A DNA stretch of 13,715 bases from an uncultured Pseudobutyrivibrio sp. (GTDB lineage: Bacteria; Bacillota; Clostridia; Lachnospirales; Lachnospiraceae). Below, piece after piece: positions 1 to 7,330 of the stretch. Under the pieces are notes generated by a model. That model was not told the origin of the DNA and did no database searches. It saw nothing but the letters and a program-made list of their open reading frames with translations. The position numbers and the translations under genes are program-made. Within the stretch, counting starts at the first letter, position 1. The number at the start of each line of letters is the position of its first letter. The stretch lies in contig URCQ01000036.1 of NCBI GenBank assembly GCA_900546435.1, positions 1 through 13,715 of the forward strand, in the 5' to 3' direction.

Positions 1-4
1 TTGT

Positions 5-76
5 TGGGCTATCGCCAAGCGGTAAGGCACTGGATTTTGATTCCAGCATTCGCAGGTTCGAATCCTGCTAGCCCAG
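5..76 (+). tRNA. tRNA-Gln (anticodon TTG)
   Basis: Full cloverleaf. The acceptor arm TGGGCTA (5-11) pairs with TAGCCCA (69-75), and G76 is the discriminator. The anticodon stem CTGGA/TCCAG encloses loop TTTTGAT (35-41) with anticodon TTG at 37-39, which reads CAA. The T-arm contains GGTTCGAATCC. No CCA follows the discriminator, so the tail must be added by the CCA-adding enzyme. The gene lies at the window edge and is probably the inner part of a longer tRNA cluster; its promoter is outside the window. Confidence 0.96.
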
Positions 77-93
77 CTATCTTTTATAAATAT

Positions 94-166
94 GGGATAC
101 TAGCTCAGTTGGTAGAGCACCTGACTTTTAATCAGGTTGTCGGGGGTTCGAATCCCCCGTGTCTCA
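94..166 (+). tRNA. tRNA-Lys (anticodon TTT)
   Basis: Full cloverleaf 17 nt after tRNA-Gln, so probably processed from the same transcript. The acceptor arm GGGATAC (94-100) pairs with GTGTCTC (159-165) with two G-U pairs, and A166 is the discriminator. The anticodon stem CCTGA/TCAGG encloses loop CTTTTAA (125-131) with anticodon TTT at 127-129. The T-arm GGGGGTTCGAATCCCCC is perfect. No CCA is encoded. A terminator follows 14 nt later. Confidence 0.96.
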
Positions 167-180
167 TTACTTTTTTTGAT

Positions 181-219
181 AAGAACTCTTTGACGTGGTG
201 GTCAGAGAGTTCTTTTTTT
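181..219 (+). terminator. Rho-independent terminator of the tRNA cluster
   Basis: The stem AAGAACTCT (181-189) pairs with AGAGTTCTT (206-214). An inner TGAC/GTCA stem (191-194 with 201-204) continues the hairpin to a 6-nt loop. A run of seven T (213-219) follows, overlapping the end of the stem. It separates tRNA transcription from the GGDEF gene unit. Confidence 0.9.
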
Positions 220-260
220 ATATAAAAATTAGTAAAAAAGGGTTTCATTGCTGCATAATT

Positions 261-269
261 TGTTATAAT
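261..269 (+). promoter_or_regulatory. extended -10 promoter for the GGDEF gene
   Basis: TGTTATAAT is a perfect extended -10 element (TGnTATAAT, with TATAAT at 264-269). The -35 region about 17 nt upstream (241-246) is poor, which is common when an extended -10 is present. Predicted transcription starts near 276, giving a leader of roughly 84 nt before the ATG at 360. Confidence 0.7.
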
Positions 270-333
270 AGAGTCATCTGATTTTACAAATAACAGGGGA
301 ATGGAGAAAGCTAGTGTGAGGGGAGCCCTATAC

Positions 334-357
334 AGGGAGAGAGCAAGGGAGAGAGCA
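334..357 (+). repeat. tandem 12-nt repeat duplicating the Shine-Dalgarno region
   Basis: AGGGAGAGAGCA occurs twice head to tail (334-345 and 346-357), directly before the ATG at 360. Each copy contains a GGGAG ribosome-binding core; the second lies about 8 nt from the start codon and the first about 20 nt. CCCT at 326-329 can pair with AGGG of the first copy (334-337, 4-nt loop) or of the second copy (346-349). Confidence 0.75.
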
Positions 358-359
358 CG

Positions 360-1712
360 ATGAGAGAAATAAAGAATATATGGCAGTTCTTTTTAAATTT
401 AAATGAATATGTATACGCAACAGACATAGAGACGAACGAGATTGTGTATATGAACCAGAAAGCATTAGATGCATATGGGCTGGATTCGATCGAAGCCATC
501 AAAGAGAAAAAGTGTTATGAGGTTTTGCAGGACGCATCTGTTCCATGTGGTATGTGTACCAATGATAAGCTTTGCGAGGGTAAGTTTGAGGAATGGCGTT
601 ATTATAATCCGACGATTGATAAGTATATGATGCTAAAGGATACGTTGGTCGTAGATTCGGAGAAGAAGAAAAAGTATCGTATTGAAATCGGAATCGATAT
701 CAGTGAAGAACGTACACAAGACAAGGTGATTCAGAAGTATAGAGATATGGAGAGTCTGATCAATGAAGCGTTAAAAATGGCACTTTCTGCAGATACTCCA
801 GATGATACCATTACAATTATTCTGGAACATCTTGGCAGAACCCTCAATGGAGAAAGAACCTATATCTTTGAGAAGAATGAGCGAGGATGTGACGATAACA
901 CATATGAATGGACGGCAGAAGGCATTCAGCCGGAGATAGATAATTTACAGAACGTGCCACCAGAGGTTTGTGAGAATTGGTATCGCATTTTTAGAGAAGG
1001 AAAGCATGTTGAGGTACCGGATCTGGAAGATATAAAAGACAATGATCCATTACAATATGATAATTTAAAAAGACAGGGCATCCACTCGATTGTGGTTGTA
1101 CCGATATTTGATGAAGGTCAGATCATTGCTTTCTATGGTGTAGATAATCCGCCATCTATGTCTTTGGAATACACATCGGATATGCTTCAAATTATGGCAT
1201 CTTTTCTGGGGTCTTGTATCAAGCGAAGAAATTTGATGAGAAAACTGGAAGATTTGAGCTATATGGATGCGCTGACACATCTGGGTAATCGTTTTGCATT
1301 AGGAAAGTTTGCAGAACAGATGGAAAAAGATCAAAGCATTGGTGTTGTATATTGTGATATTACAGGCCTAAAATACGTCAATGATCATGAGGGCCACAAA
1401 GCGGGTGATCAGTTGATTTTAAGAGCCGGCAAATGTTTGGAACAGGCATTTGCGGATTATGGCGTATTTCGCATTGGGGGAGACGAACTATTAGTGTTAT
1501 GTCCGCAAATTGCTGAAAAGACGCTGGAAGAACGCATTACGTTGCTACAGGAATTGATGAAGGATGCATCTGTAAATATGGCAGTAGGTGTCATATGGGA
1601 AGAAAAAGCAACGAAGGAATTAGATATGCTTTTACAGGAATCTGAGAGGTTGATGTATGTCGACAAAGAAAGATATTATAAGGAGAAGGGCATACAAAGA
1701 AGAATATATTAA
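360..1712 (+). CDS. PAS-GAF-GGDEF diguanylate cyclase candidate
   Basis: This is a 450-residue soluble signalling protein. An N-terminal PAS domain (about 8-120) carries a cysteine cluster C52, C63, C66, C72. A GAF-like domain (about 128-295) and a C-terminal GGDEF domain (about 300-450) follow. The GGDEF domain has the metal-binding Asp D333 in CDITGLK and the active-site signature R-I-G-G-D-E-L at 371-377. The fifth residue is Leu instead of Phe, but the catalytic G-G-D-E is intact, so synthesis of cyclic-di-GMP from two GTP is plausible. The inhibitory RxxD site that normally sits just before the signature is absent (F-A-D-Y there), so product inhibition is probably missing. There is no membrane segment, so it is inferred to act in the cytoplasm on a small-molecule or redox cue. 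The ATG at 360 is favoured by the GGGAG 8 nt upstream; an in-frame stop lies at 312. The lemA-like gene follows after 46 nt with no terminator. Confidence 0.88.
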   Translation: MREIKNIWQFFLNLNEYVYATDIETNEIVYMNQKALDAYGLDSIEAIKEKKCYEVLQDASVPCGMCTNDKLCEGKFEEWRYYNPTIDKYMMLKDTLVVDSEKKKKYRIEIGIDISEERTQDKVIQKYRDMESLINEALKMALSADTPDDTITIILEHLGRTLNGERTYIFEKNERGCDDNTYEWTAEGIQPEIDNLQNVPPEVCENWYRIFREGKHVEVPDLEDIKDNDPLQYDNLKRQGIHSIVVVPIFDEGQIIAFYGVDNPPSMSLEYTSDMLQIMASFLGSCIKRRNLMRKLEDLSYMDALTHLGNRFALGKFAEQMEKDQSIGVVYCDITGLKYVNDHEGHKAGDQLILRAGKCLEQAFADYGVFRIGGDELLVLCPQIAEKTLEERITLLQELMKDASVNMAVGVIWEEKATKELDMLLQESERLMYVDKERYYKEKGIQRRIY

Positions 1713-1758
1713 AAGATAGTGGGGCTGTTAGAAACAAAGCATTTGAAAGGAGTTTATT

Positions 1759-2310
1759 ATGGTAATTGGAATTGTAGTAGCAGTAGTGGTCATCATTGCA
1801 TTGTTTGCAGTAAGTGTTTATAACAGACTGATCAAGGGGGCGAACTCTTGCGAGGAAGCATTTTCAACGATGGATGTATATCTGAAGAAAAGATATGATT
1901 TGATTCCGAATCTGGTAAATACGGTCAAAGGATATGCAAAGCACGAAGCCGAGACATTAGAAGCGGTGGTAGAATTGCGAAATACGGCAGCAAAGGCAAG
2001 CGCAGATGAAGATGTTATGAAAGCAAATGCAGATCTTTCAAAGGGCATTTCTAAGCTGTTTGCACTTGCAGAGGCATATCCGGACTTGAAGGCGAATACA
2101 AACTTCATCGCATTGCAGGAGCAGTTGGAAGCTGTCGAAAAAGATATTGCAAATGCAAGAAAGTATTATAATGGCTGTGTAAAAGATTTTAATAATACAT
2201 TGATGGTGTTCCCAAACAATATCTTTGCAGGAATGTTTGGGTTTAAAAAGAAACCTATGTTTGAAGTTGCAGATGCAGCAGAAAGAGAAAATGTAAAGGT
2301 TGAATTTTAA
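1759..2310 (+). CDS. lemA: LemA family membrane-anchored protein
   Basis: At 183 residues this is the usual size for LemA. A single N-terminal membrane segment (about 2-21) is followed by an all-helical domain. The family hallmark is clear: Y-L-K-K-R-Y-D-L-I-P-N-L-V near 41-53, then V-K-G-Y-A-K-H-E up to about 63. The C-terminal FEVADAAERENVKVEF also fits the family. GAAAGGAG about 8 nt before the ATG sets the start. LemA proteins are widespread and have no settled biochemical role; in bacteria they are often found beside DUF2207, TPM-domain or HtpX-type membrane proteins, as here. The next gene begins 15 nt after the stop, so the two are almost certainly translated from one message. Family assignment is firm; function is unknown. 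Confidence 0.93.
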   Translation: MVIGIVVAVVVIIALFAVSVYNRLIKGANSCEEAFSTMDVYLKKRYDLIPNLVNTVKGYAKHEAETLEAVVELRNTAAKASADEDVMKANADLSKGISKLFALAEAYPDLKANTNFIALQEQLEAVEKDIANARKYYNGCVKDFNNTLMVFPNNIFAGMFGFKKKPMFEVADAAERENVKVEF

Positions 2311-2314
2311 GTGA

Positions 2315-2320
2315 AAGGGA
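2315..2320 (+). promoter_or_regulatory. ribosome binding site deciding the DUF2207 gene start
   Basis: AAGGGA lies 5 nt before the ATG at 2326. The earlier in-frame GTG at 2311 has no good site at proper distance, and starting there would put MKGNF ahead of a normal signal peptide. The ATG is therefore preferred. Confidence 0.65.
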
Positions 2321-2325
2321 ACTTT

Positions 2326-4170
2326 ATGAGAAAAAAGAGATCTCTATTTATAGGGATAATGACGTTTTTTCTTCTTCTGGCAGTATCTTTTCTTCCGATG
2401 CAGACAGTTTGGGCAGAAGATGGCGCAACAGAGACACTTCTGGATGATGACTATTATATTGATACCTACCATGTGGATATCGAGGTGGAGGAGGACAATA
2501 CCTTTCATATTACAGAGACGTTGACATACAATTTTGTTCAAGATCATCATGGTATGACAAGAGTCATTCCTTTATGGCATACAAGAAATCGGGAAGATGG
2601 TTCTGACAGCAAAATCTATGCAAAAGTTTCTAATGTGAAATGTTCGGATCCCATTGCGAGTACAGAACGAGACAGCAAGAATTATACGATTCAAGTAGGA
2701 AGTGCAGATACGTATGTTCATGGTGAAAAGACATACACGTTGTCTTATGATTATGCAATGGGGAAGGATCCTTTGCGAAATGCTGATGAACTTTATTTTA
2801 ATATTGTAGGTACTGAGTGGGAATGTCCGATTGCAAATATTTCCTGGAAAATTCATATGCCGAAGACTTTTGATGCTACTTCTTTGGGATATAGTGTGGG
2901 TAATTATGCGGCTTCCGGCTATGATACAGATATGTTACAGAGCACAGTGACAGATCAGACGATTACCGGTTCGTATGCAGGAATTTTAAATGCGTATGAA
3001 GGGATGACAGTGCGCTGCACACTTCCGGAAGGATATTTTATTTATAAGATCAATTACATGCCATATGTTCTGGTAGCGCTTGTTGTGCTTTTGTGTGCGA
3101 TTTTATTCTGGTTTACCGGAAAAGAAGATAAAGTCATACCGGTTATTTCTTTTGAACCGCCAGAAGGATACAATCCTTTGGATGTAGCCTTTGTGGAAAA
3201 AGAGGCGGTGAGTAATACGGATATGGCAGCACTTCTTATCTATCTGGCAAACAAAGGATACCTTCGTATTGAACAGACCAAGGGAAAAGATCAGTTCTCC
3301 ATGACAAAAATAAAAGACTATGACGGAGACAATAACATCGAAGCATTGTATATGAAGGGGCTTTTTAAACGAGGGAATACGGCTTCTACGAAATCTCTGA
3401 CAAAGGGATCATTTTATGAAGATGTCGCTAAATGCGTAACAAAAGAAAATAAAAAGATGAAAGAGAAAAAATTCTTTTTCCCAACAGCTATGCCAAAATT
3501 TTTATATTTTATAGGAGCATGCGTGGTTGCAGGAGTGTATGGCATTCTGGCAAGGTCCATGCCAATGACGATTGCATTTGCTGCGTTGTGTTTTGTGCTA
3601 GGGGGATTGTTAAGTCCGGTGGTAAAAGAAGGACTTTCTAACCTGGATCATAAAATCACGCCGGTTGTATGTGTTATCATTTTTGTAATCGCAGCAGTGA
3701 TTTTTAACGCATTTGCGCCAAAAACATGGATCGCATTTGTAGTATGTGGTATTGCAGATACCATTTTGGCGTTATTTATGTTTTTTGGTTCGAAACGGAC
3801 AAAGGCTGGAAATCAGGTTTATGGACAGATATTGGGCTTTAAGGAGTTTATCAAAAAGGCAGAATTGGATCGCTTAAAGATGCTGGTAGAAGAAAATCCA
3901 AGTTATTATTATGACATCATGCCATATGCGTATGTCCTGGGGCTGAGTGAACAATGGATTGAGAATTTTGAATCAATGCATATGCCAGAACCAGATTGGT
4001 ATTCTGGAAGAGACCCGTTTGGAGATGCTGTTTTCTATTCTATGGTTCGTTCTGCAAATGCGTGCGCAACTGCACCAGAAACAAGTGGCGGTGGTAGTTC
4101 CGGCGGCGGCTTCTCAGGAGGCGGCTTCTCAGGAGGCGGTTCCGGCGGTGGTGGCGGCGGCGCCTGGTAG
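2326..4170 (+). CDS. DUF2207 domain membrane protein with glycine-rich tail
   Basis: This is a 614-residue protein. A signal peptide (M-R-K-K-R-S-L-F then a hydrophobic core, likely cut after VWA near residue 30) leads into the extracytoplasmic DUF2207 domain (about 35-240). A membrane segment (about 242-264) follows. A cytoplasmic stretch starts with PPEGYNPLDVAFV and includes a winged-helix-like segment, D-M-A-A-L-L-I-Y-L-A-N-K-G-Y. Two paired membrane hairpins lie at about 392-434 and 447-489. A soluble segment with YYYDIMPYAYVLGL precedes a 29-residue Gly/Ser/Phe tail ending GGGGGGAW. This order and the tail are typical of DUF2207 (YciQ-like) proteins, which often neighbour LemA. No enzymatic activity is established. 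The gene sits between lemA and the DUF2804 gene in one unit, suggesting a shared envelope role (inference). Confidence 0.88.
   Translation: MRKKRSLFIGIMTFFLLLAVSFLPMQTVWAEDGATETLLDDDYYIDTYHVDIEVEEDNTFHITETLTYNFVQDHHGMTRVIPLWHTRNREDGSDSKIYAKVSNVKCSDPIASTERDSKNYTIQVGSADTYVHGEKTYTLSYDYAMGKDPLRNADELYFNIVGTEWECPIANISWKIHMPKTFDATSLGYSVGNYAASGYDTDMLQSTVTDQTITGSYAGILNAYEGMTVRCTLPEGYFIYKINYMPYVLVALVVLLCAILFWFTGKEDKVIPVISFEPPEGYNPLDVAFVEKEAVSNTDMAALLIYLANKGYLRIEQTKGKDQFSMTKIKDYDGDNNIEALYMKGLFKRGNTASTKSLTKGSFYEDVAKCVTKENKKMKEKKFFFPTAMPKFLYFIGACVVAGVYGILARSMPMTIAFAALCFVLGGLLSPVVKEGLSNLDHKITPVVCVIIFVIAAVIFNAFAPKTWIAFVVCGIADTILALFMFFGSKRTKAGNQVYGQILGFKEFIKKAELDRLKMLVEENPSYYYDIMPYAYVLGLSEQWIENFESMHMPEPDWYSGRDPFGDAVFYSMVRSANACATAPETSGGGSSGGGFSGGGFSGGGSGGGGGGAW
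4105..4134 (+). repeat. 15-nt tandem repeat in the glycine-rich tail
   Basis: The unit GGCGGCTTCTCAGGA occurs twice without a gap (4105-4119, 4120-4134), embedded in further GGC/GGT runs up to 4162. Each unit adds five residues of the G-G-F-S-G type. The length is a multiple of three, so slippage would change tail length without breaking the frame. Confidence 0.8.
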
Positions 4171-4233
4171 TTTTGGCGTCAGATTATTTTACATGTATGC
4201 GTATGTTTTAAAGTAGAGTAGGAGGGACTGCCT

Positions 4234-5274
4234 ATGTCAGCAAGAAATCATGAGGTAACGAAACCACAAAAGCTCTTGAACGAAAAGGGAAATATTGCAG
4301 AACCGGGGTGGGCAAGAAAACAGCTGCAGCAGTATTCCAGAGACCAGATTAAGGCGCCTGGATTTTTGATTAAGGAATGGGATTATTATCTGGTAGTAGG
4401 AGATGATTATGCGGTAGCATTTACTTTGTCCGATGATGGCTATGTAGGCTTGCAGTCTGTATCATTGCTAGATTTTACAGAAGAACCGTGGGAACATACT
4501 GAGACGGTGCTGGATGCGTTTCCGATGGGGAAGCTCAACATGCCGACAGATTCCTCTAAGGGGGATATTGTGTATGAGAAGAACAATTTGAAGTTGCGCT
4601 ATCTTCTAGAAGAGGAAGGGGACGGCAGGATTCGTCATATTGTATGCTCATTTGATGATTTTTATAAGGGAAAGCCATTTTGCTGTGACATTCGTTTGCA
4701 TCAGCCAGACATGGATACCATGGTAATTGCAACGCCGTGGGACAAAAAGGGAAGATTCTATTACAATCAGAAAATCAATTGTATGCGTGCGGAAGGATTT
4801 GCGGAATATAATGGAAAACGTTATGAGTTCTTCCCGGATAGAAATTTTGGTACGCTAGATTGGGGACGTGGTGTATGGACCTATGATAATACATGGTATT
4901 GGGGTTCGGGAAACTGCGATGTGGATGGTCACGCTTTTGGTTTTAACATTGGCTATGGCTTTGGAAATACAAAAGCTGCCAGTGAAAATATGATTTTTTA
5001 TGATGGCGTAGCACACAAAATCGATGATGTTACCTTTATTATTCCCGAAGATGATTATTGTAAACCATGGAAATTTACATCAAGTGATGGACGCTTTGAA
5101 ATGGATTTTGAGCCAATTCTTGACCGTAGTGCCTGCTTAGATTATAAAGTGATTGTATCTGACCAGCACCAGGTATTTGGACGGATGCATGGAAAAGCAA
5201 TCTTAGATGATGGAACGGAAATATCGGTTTCAAATCTACTATGTTTTGCTGAAAAAGTACATAATCGTTATTAG
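4234..5274 (+). CDS. DUF2804 family protein
   Basis: At 346 residues this is about the usual family length, with no signal peptide or membrane segment. Family features are visible: the N-terminal L-L-N-E-K-G-N-I followed by P-G-W-A-R-K, and the strongly conserved central block F-G-T-L-D-W-G-R-G-V-W-T-Y with the tryptophan-rich W-Y-W-G-S-G after it (around residues 204-226). The many aromatic residues and alternating short hydrophobic stretches suggest a beta-rich fold; that is inference. AGGAGGG about 9 nt upstream sets the ATG. The gap from the DUF2207 stop is 63 nt with no terminator, so cotranscription is likely. A terminator lies immediately after the stop. No molecular function is known to me for this family. 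Confidence 0.87.
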   Translation: MSARNHEVTKPQKLLNEKGNIAEPGWARKQLQQYSRDQIKAPGFLIKEWDYYLVVGDDYAVAFTLSDDGYVGLQSVSLLDFTEEPWEHTETVLDAFPMGKLNMPTDSSKGDIVYEKNNLKLRYLLEEEGDGRIRHIVCSFDDFYKGKPFCCDIRLHQPDMDTMVIATPWDKKGRFYYNQKINCMRAEGFAEYNGKRYEFFPDRNFGTLDWGRGVWTYDNTWYWGSGNCDVDGHAFGFNIGYGFGNTKAASENMIFYDGVAHKIDDVTFIIPEDDYCKPWKFTSSDGRFEMDFEPILDRSACLDYKVIVSDQHQVFGRMHGKAILDDGTEISVSNLLCFAEKVHNRY

Positions 5275-5280
5275 AAAAGA

Positions 5281-5320
5281 AAATCCGCCATTTACCAAAA
5301 ATGATAAATGGTGGATTTTT
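5281..5320. terminator. bidirectional terminator between converging units
   Basis: AAATCCGCCATTTA (5281-5294) pairs with TAAATGGTGGATTT (5305-5318) with one G-U pair and a 10-nt loop. A T-run (5316-5320) serves the forward strand, ending the DUF2804 gene. On the reverse strand the matching A-rich segment (5274-5283) gives T-rich sequence, so the same hairpin can end the ABC permease unit that stops at 5333. Confidence 0.85.
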
Positions 5321-5332
5321 TATATAGAAAAC

Positions 5333-7330
5333 TTAATTATTTGTGTACATACGAACATCGCCTGCTGTCGATAGGGTGAGATCGTCCGTGCTTTGTATCA
5401 TACCAGTGTCCTGCATAGCTTTTAGTGTGTTGGTACAAGATGGTGTGAGGCAAACATAGGTATACCAGGAAAGATCTCCATAAGTTTGTAATAATTCCGC
5501 TTCTTTGGTGGCGGCATCTTCGTACTGACTTAGCATAGTTGCCATGGACGAACGAGAAAAAATATTGGCGCCATATCTGCCATTATAATAACAGCTGCTG
5601 CGCGTTCTATCGGTTAATATCATCTCAGGTGATTGGAAATTCAACGTCAGTGTCTCGGTATAACATGCATCATTGGCATGTAACGTCAGGATTTTATAAT
5701 TTCCTGACTGAATATCCAAAAGGAAAGCATGATACAATGTATCTAGCTGCTCACTGGTGTAGAGCGATTCTTTTTCCTCATTTTGTTCTGTATCGTGGGA
5801 TAAATAAATGGTTGCCTCCTGTAAAGTCAAATCATCGTAATTTTCAGAGATACCATGATAACAGATCATGTCAGGCGCATTAAAGAAAGCGTCCAGCTGA
5901 TTACAGATTTTATCGTATGCATTTGATTTATCTGTGCAATCCGGCAAATTGTAGGAACGGTTTACACAGGTGCCATCTTTTAGAACGTATGTGATTTGCA
6001 TGCCGACATATGGTTCGTCGGACAGGCGTGCGTAGTCTTCTAGTTCAGCTTTGTCGTCAATAATCTTTTGGTGGATATCTAACATCTGCTCAATTTCATC
6101 AGGGTTGCGCAGAGAATAGAGTGCTTCGCCACAGGAAACATCCGCTTGTAGGATATCAGAAGAATCTGGCGTATATTTTTCAATGCCAAACAAATCTACA
6201 TATATCAAAAAGAAAAATCCAAGGAGAATACCTGCGCAAATCCCCCATGTTTTTATATGTTTCTGGTTGCATACGTGTATGCTATGGTCAACCAGCATGT
6301 AAAAAAGCAGATACAGAATAAAGCTGATGACCAGACAAAACAGTACACTGATGATAAGCAGTAAGGTATTGTTTCTACCCAGTAAATTGGTGAGTGCATA
6401 TCCAACGCCCACCATGAGTAAGATGGAAGTAAAAAATGTCATACAAAATGTAAAGATTGGCTTCATAAAAGAAACAGCAATAAAATCTCCACAGGATTCC
6501 AGTGGTTTGCGCCGGTAGAGCGTATAGGCAACAAATCCAAGTACCAGACTAACGACTGCATAAACCAGAAGAAGGATAAGTGCTTGCGGGTCTATGTGAT
6601 AAATGCAGCGAGTGGTTTCCTTTATAAAAAGATCTGTATGATATTGTGTGTAGACAACAGGTGTCAGGAACAAATGCGTGTTCTCATAGACATTGGAAGT
6701 GTGCATACCGAAACACATAAACGACAACAACAAACGAATGATAAATTCCGCTGCCAAAAACATAAAATTAAAAATCCAGTAAAACACAAAGTTGGTTACG
6801 ATCTGACCGCTGATCATTGCGGTAAAAAGTCCAATGCCTAAAAATAGAAGGTCGTATCCCATCATGCATAAAAACCAGTACCAGGATACCCATGCGATAG
6901 AACCGGCATCAAAAACTACGCAGATGATGGTATTTATGATGGCAATCAAAAATTGTGGAACAAGCGCCATTGTGAGAATGGAAAGGACACCTGTGCCAAA
7001 CAAAATCTTGCGGTTGACAGGAAATGCATGCATCATGTTACAACTTCTTCTCTGGTACAAATAGGAAAAGACTGCTAATGTTGTAAGAATCATATAGATG
7101 GCTACCACAAGAGAAATGTTGCTGTTCATGATGGCATCGTGTAAGTCACTATTATCTTGGAGCGTCTGTGCATATACATCTTTGTATTTTAGCAGCTCAA
7201 GGTGATCTAAAATAGCTTTACAGGATGTGCCGACAAAGAGTGCCAGAAAATACAAAACAGGAAAGAAAAAGAAGCGGCTTAAGTTCTTTTTATAGATTGT
7301 TTTGTTAAAAAAGGATGTTTTTGACTTCAT
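5333..7330 (-). CDS. ABC transporter permease with large C-terminal extracytoplasmic domain
   Basis: This is a 665-residue membrane protein. About nine hydrophobic segments can be seen (near 20-37, 73-93, 109-140, 146-170, 175-207, 250-271, 290-313, 322-347, 361-382). A predicted outside domain of about 280 residues (383-665) with several cysteines follows. The stretch R-R-S-C-N-M-M-H-A-F-P-V-N-R after the second segment matches the conserved loop of YtrC/D-type and related ABC-2 permeases. The C-terminal part probably belongs to the DUF6449 type found in clostridial permeases (recalled, not searched). The start at 7330 is fixed by GGAGGTGA 5 nt upstream, so an upstream extension of 19 residues is not used. 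Its first 26 nt overlap the ATPase gene. With that ATPase it would form an exporter; the substrate is unknown, with cell-envelope-active compounds a common theme for YtrA-linked transporters. Confidence 0.87.
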   Translation of the reverse strand: MKSKTSFFNKTIYKKNLSRFFFFPVLYFLALFVGTSCKAILDHLELLKYKDVYAQTLQDNSDLHDAIMNSNISLVVAIYMILTTLAVFSYLYQRRSCNMMHAFPVNRKILFGTGVLSILTMALVPQFLIAIINTIICVVFDAGSIAWVSWYWFLCMMGYDLLFLGIGLFTAMISGQIVTNFVFYWIFNFMFLAAEFIIRLLLSFMCFGMHTSNVYENTHLFLTPVVYTQYHTDLFIKETTRCIYHIDPQALILLLVYAVVSLVLGFVAYTLYRRKPLESCGDFIAVSFMKPIFTFCMTFFTSILLMVGVGYALTNLLGRNNTLLLIISVLFCLVISFILYLLFYMLVDHSIHVCNQKHIKTWGICAGILLGFFFLIYVDLFGIEKYTPDSSDILQADVSCGEALYSLRNPDEIEQMLDIHQKIIDDKAELEDYARLSDEPYVGMQITYVLKDGTCVNRSYNLPDCTDKSNAYDKICNQLDAFFNAPDMICYHGISENYDDLTLQEATIYLSHDTEQNEEKESLYTSEQLDTLYHAFLLDIQSGNYKILTLHANDACYTETLTLNFQSPEMILTDRTRSSCYYNGRYGANIFSRSSMATMLSQYEDAATKEAELLQTYGDLSWYTYVCLTPSCTNTLKAMQDTGMIQSTDDLTLSTAGDVRMYTNN

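Noticed and set aside
1..225. Open frame of 74 codons across the tRNA genes
   Set aside because: It runs straight through two intact tRNA genes and the terminator; it starts at the window edge and has no ribosome site.
94..240. tRNA-Lys 3' end as an integration site
   Set aside because: No duplicated tRNA end, integrase or mobile gene is seen downstream; the next feature is a normal terminator and promoter.
2311..2325. GTG start for the DUF2207 protein
   Set aside because: The ATG at 2326 has a well-spaced AAGGGA and gives a standard signal peptide.
3947..4216. Second-frame open stretch under the end of the DUF2207 gene
   Set aside because: Its Ala/Val-rich composition is simply the glycine-codon repeats read in another frame; no ribosome site.
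5539..7064. Several forward-strand open frames opposite the permease gene
   Set aside because: Antisense shadows with atypical composition, no ribosome sites, and opposite a convincing membrane protein.
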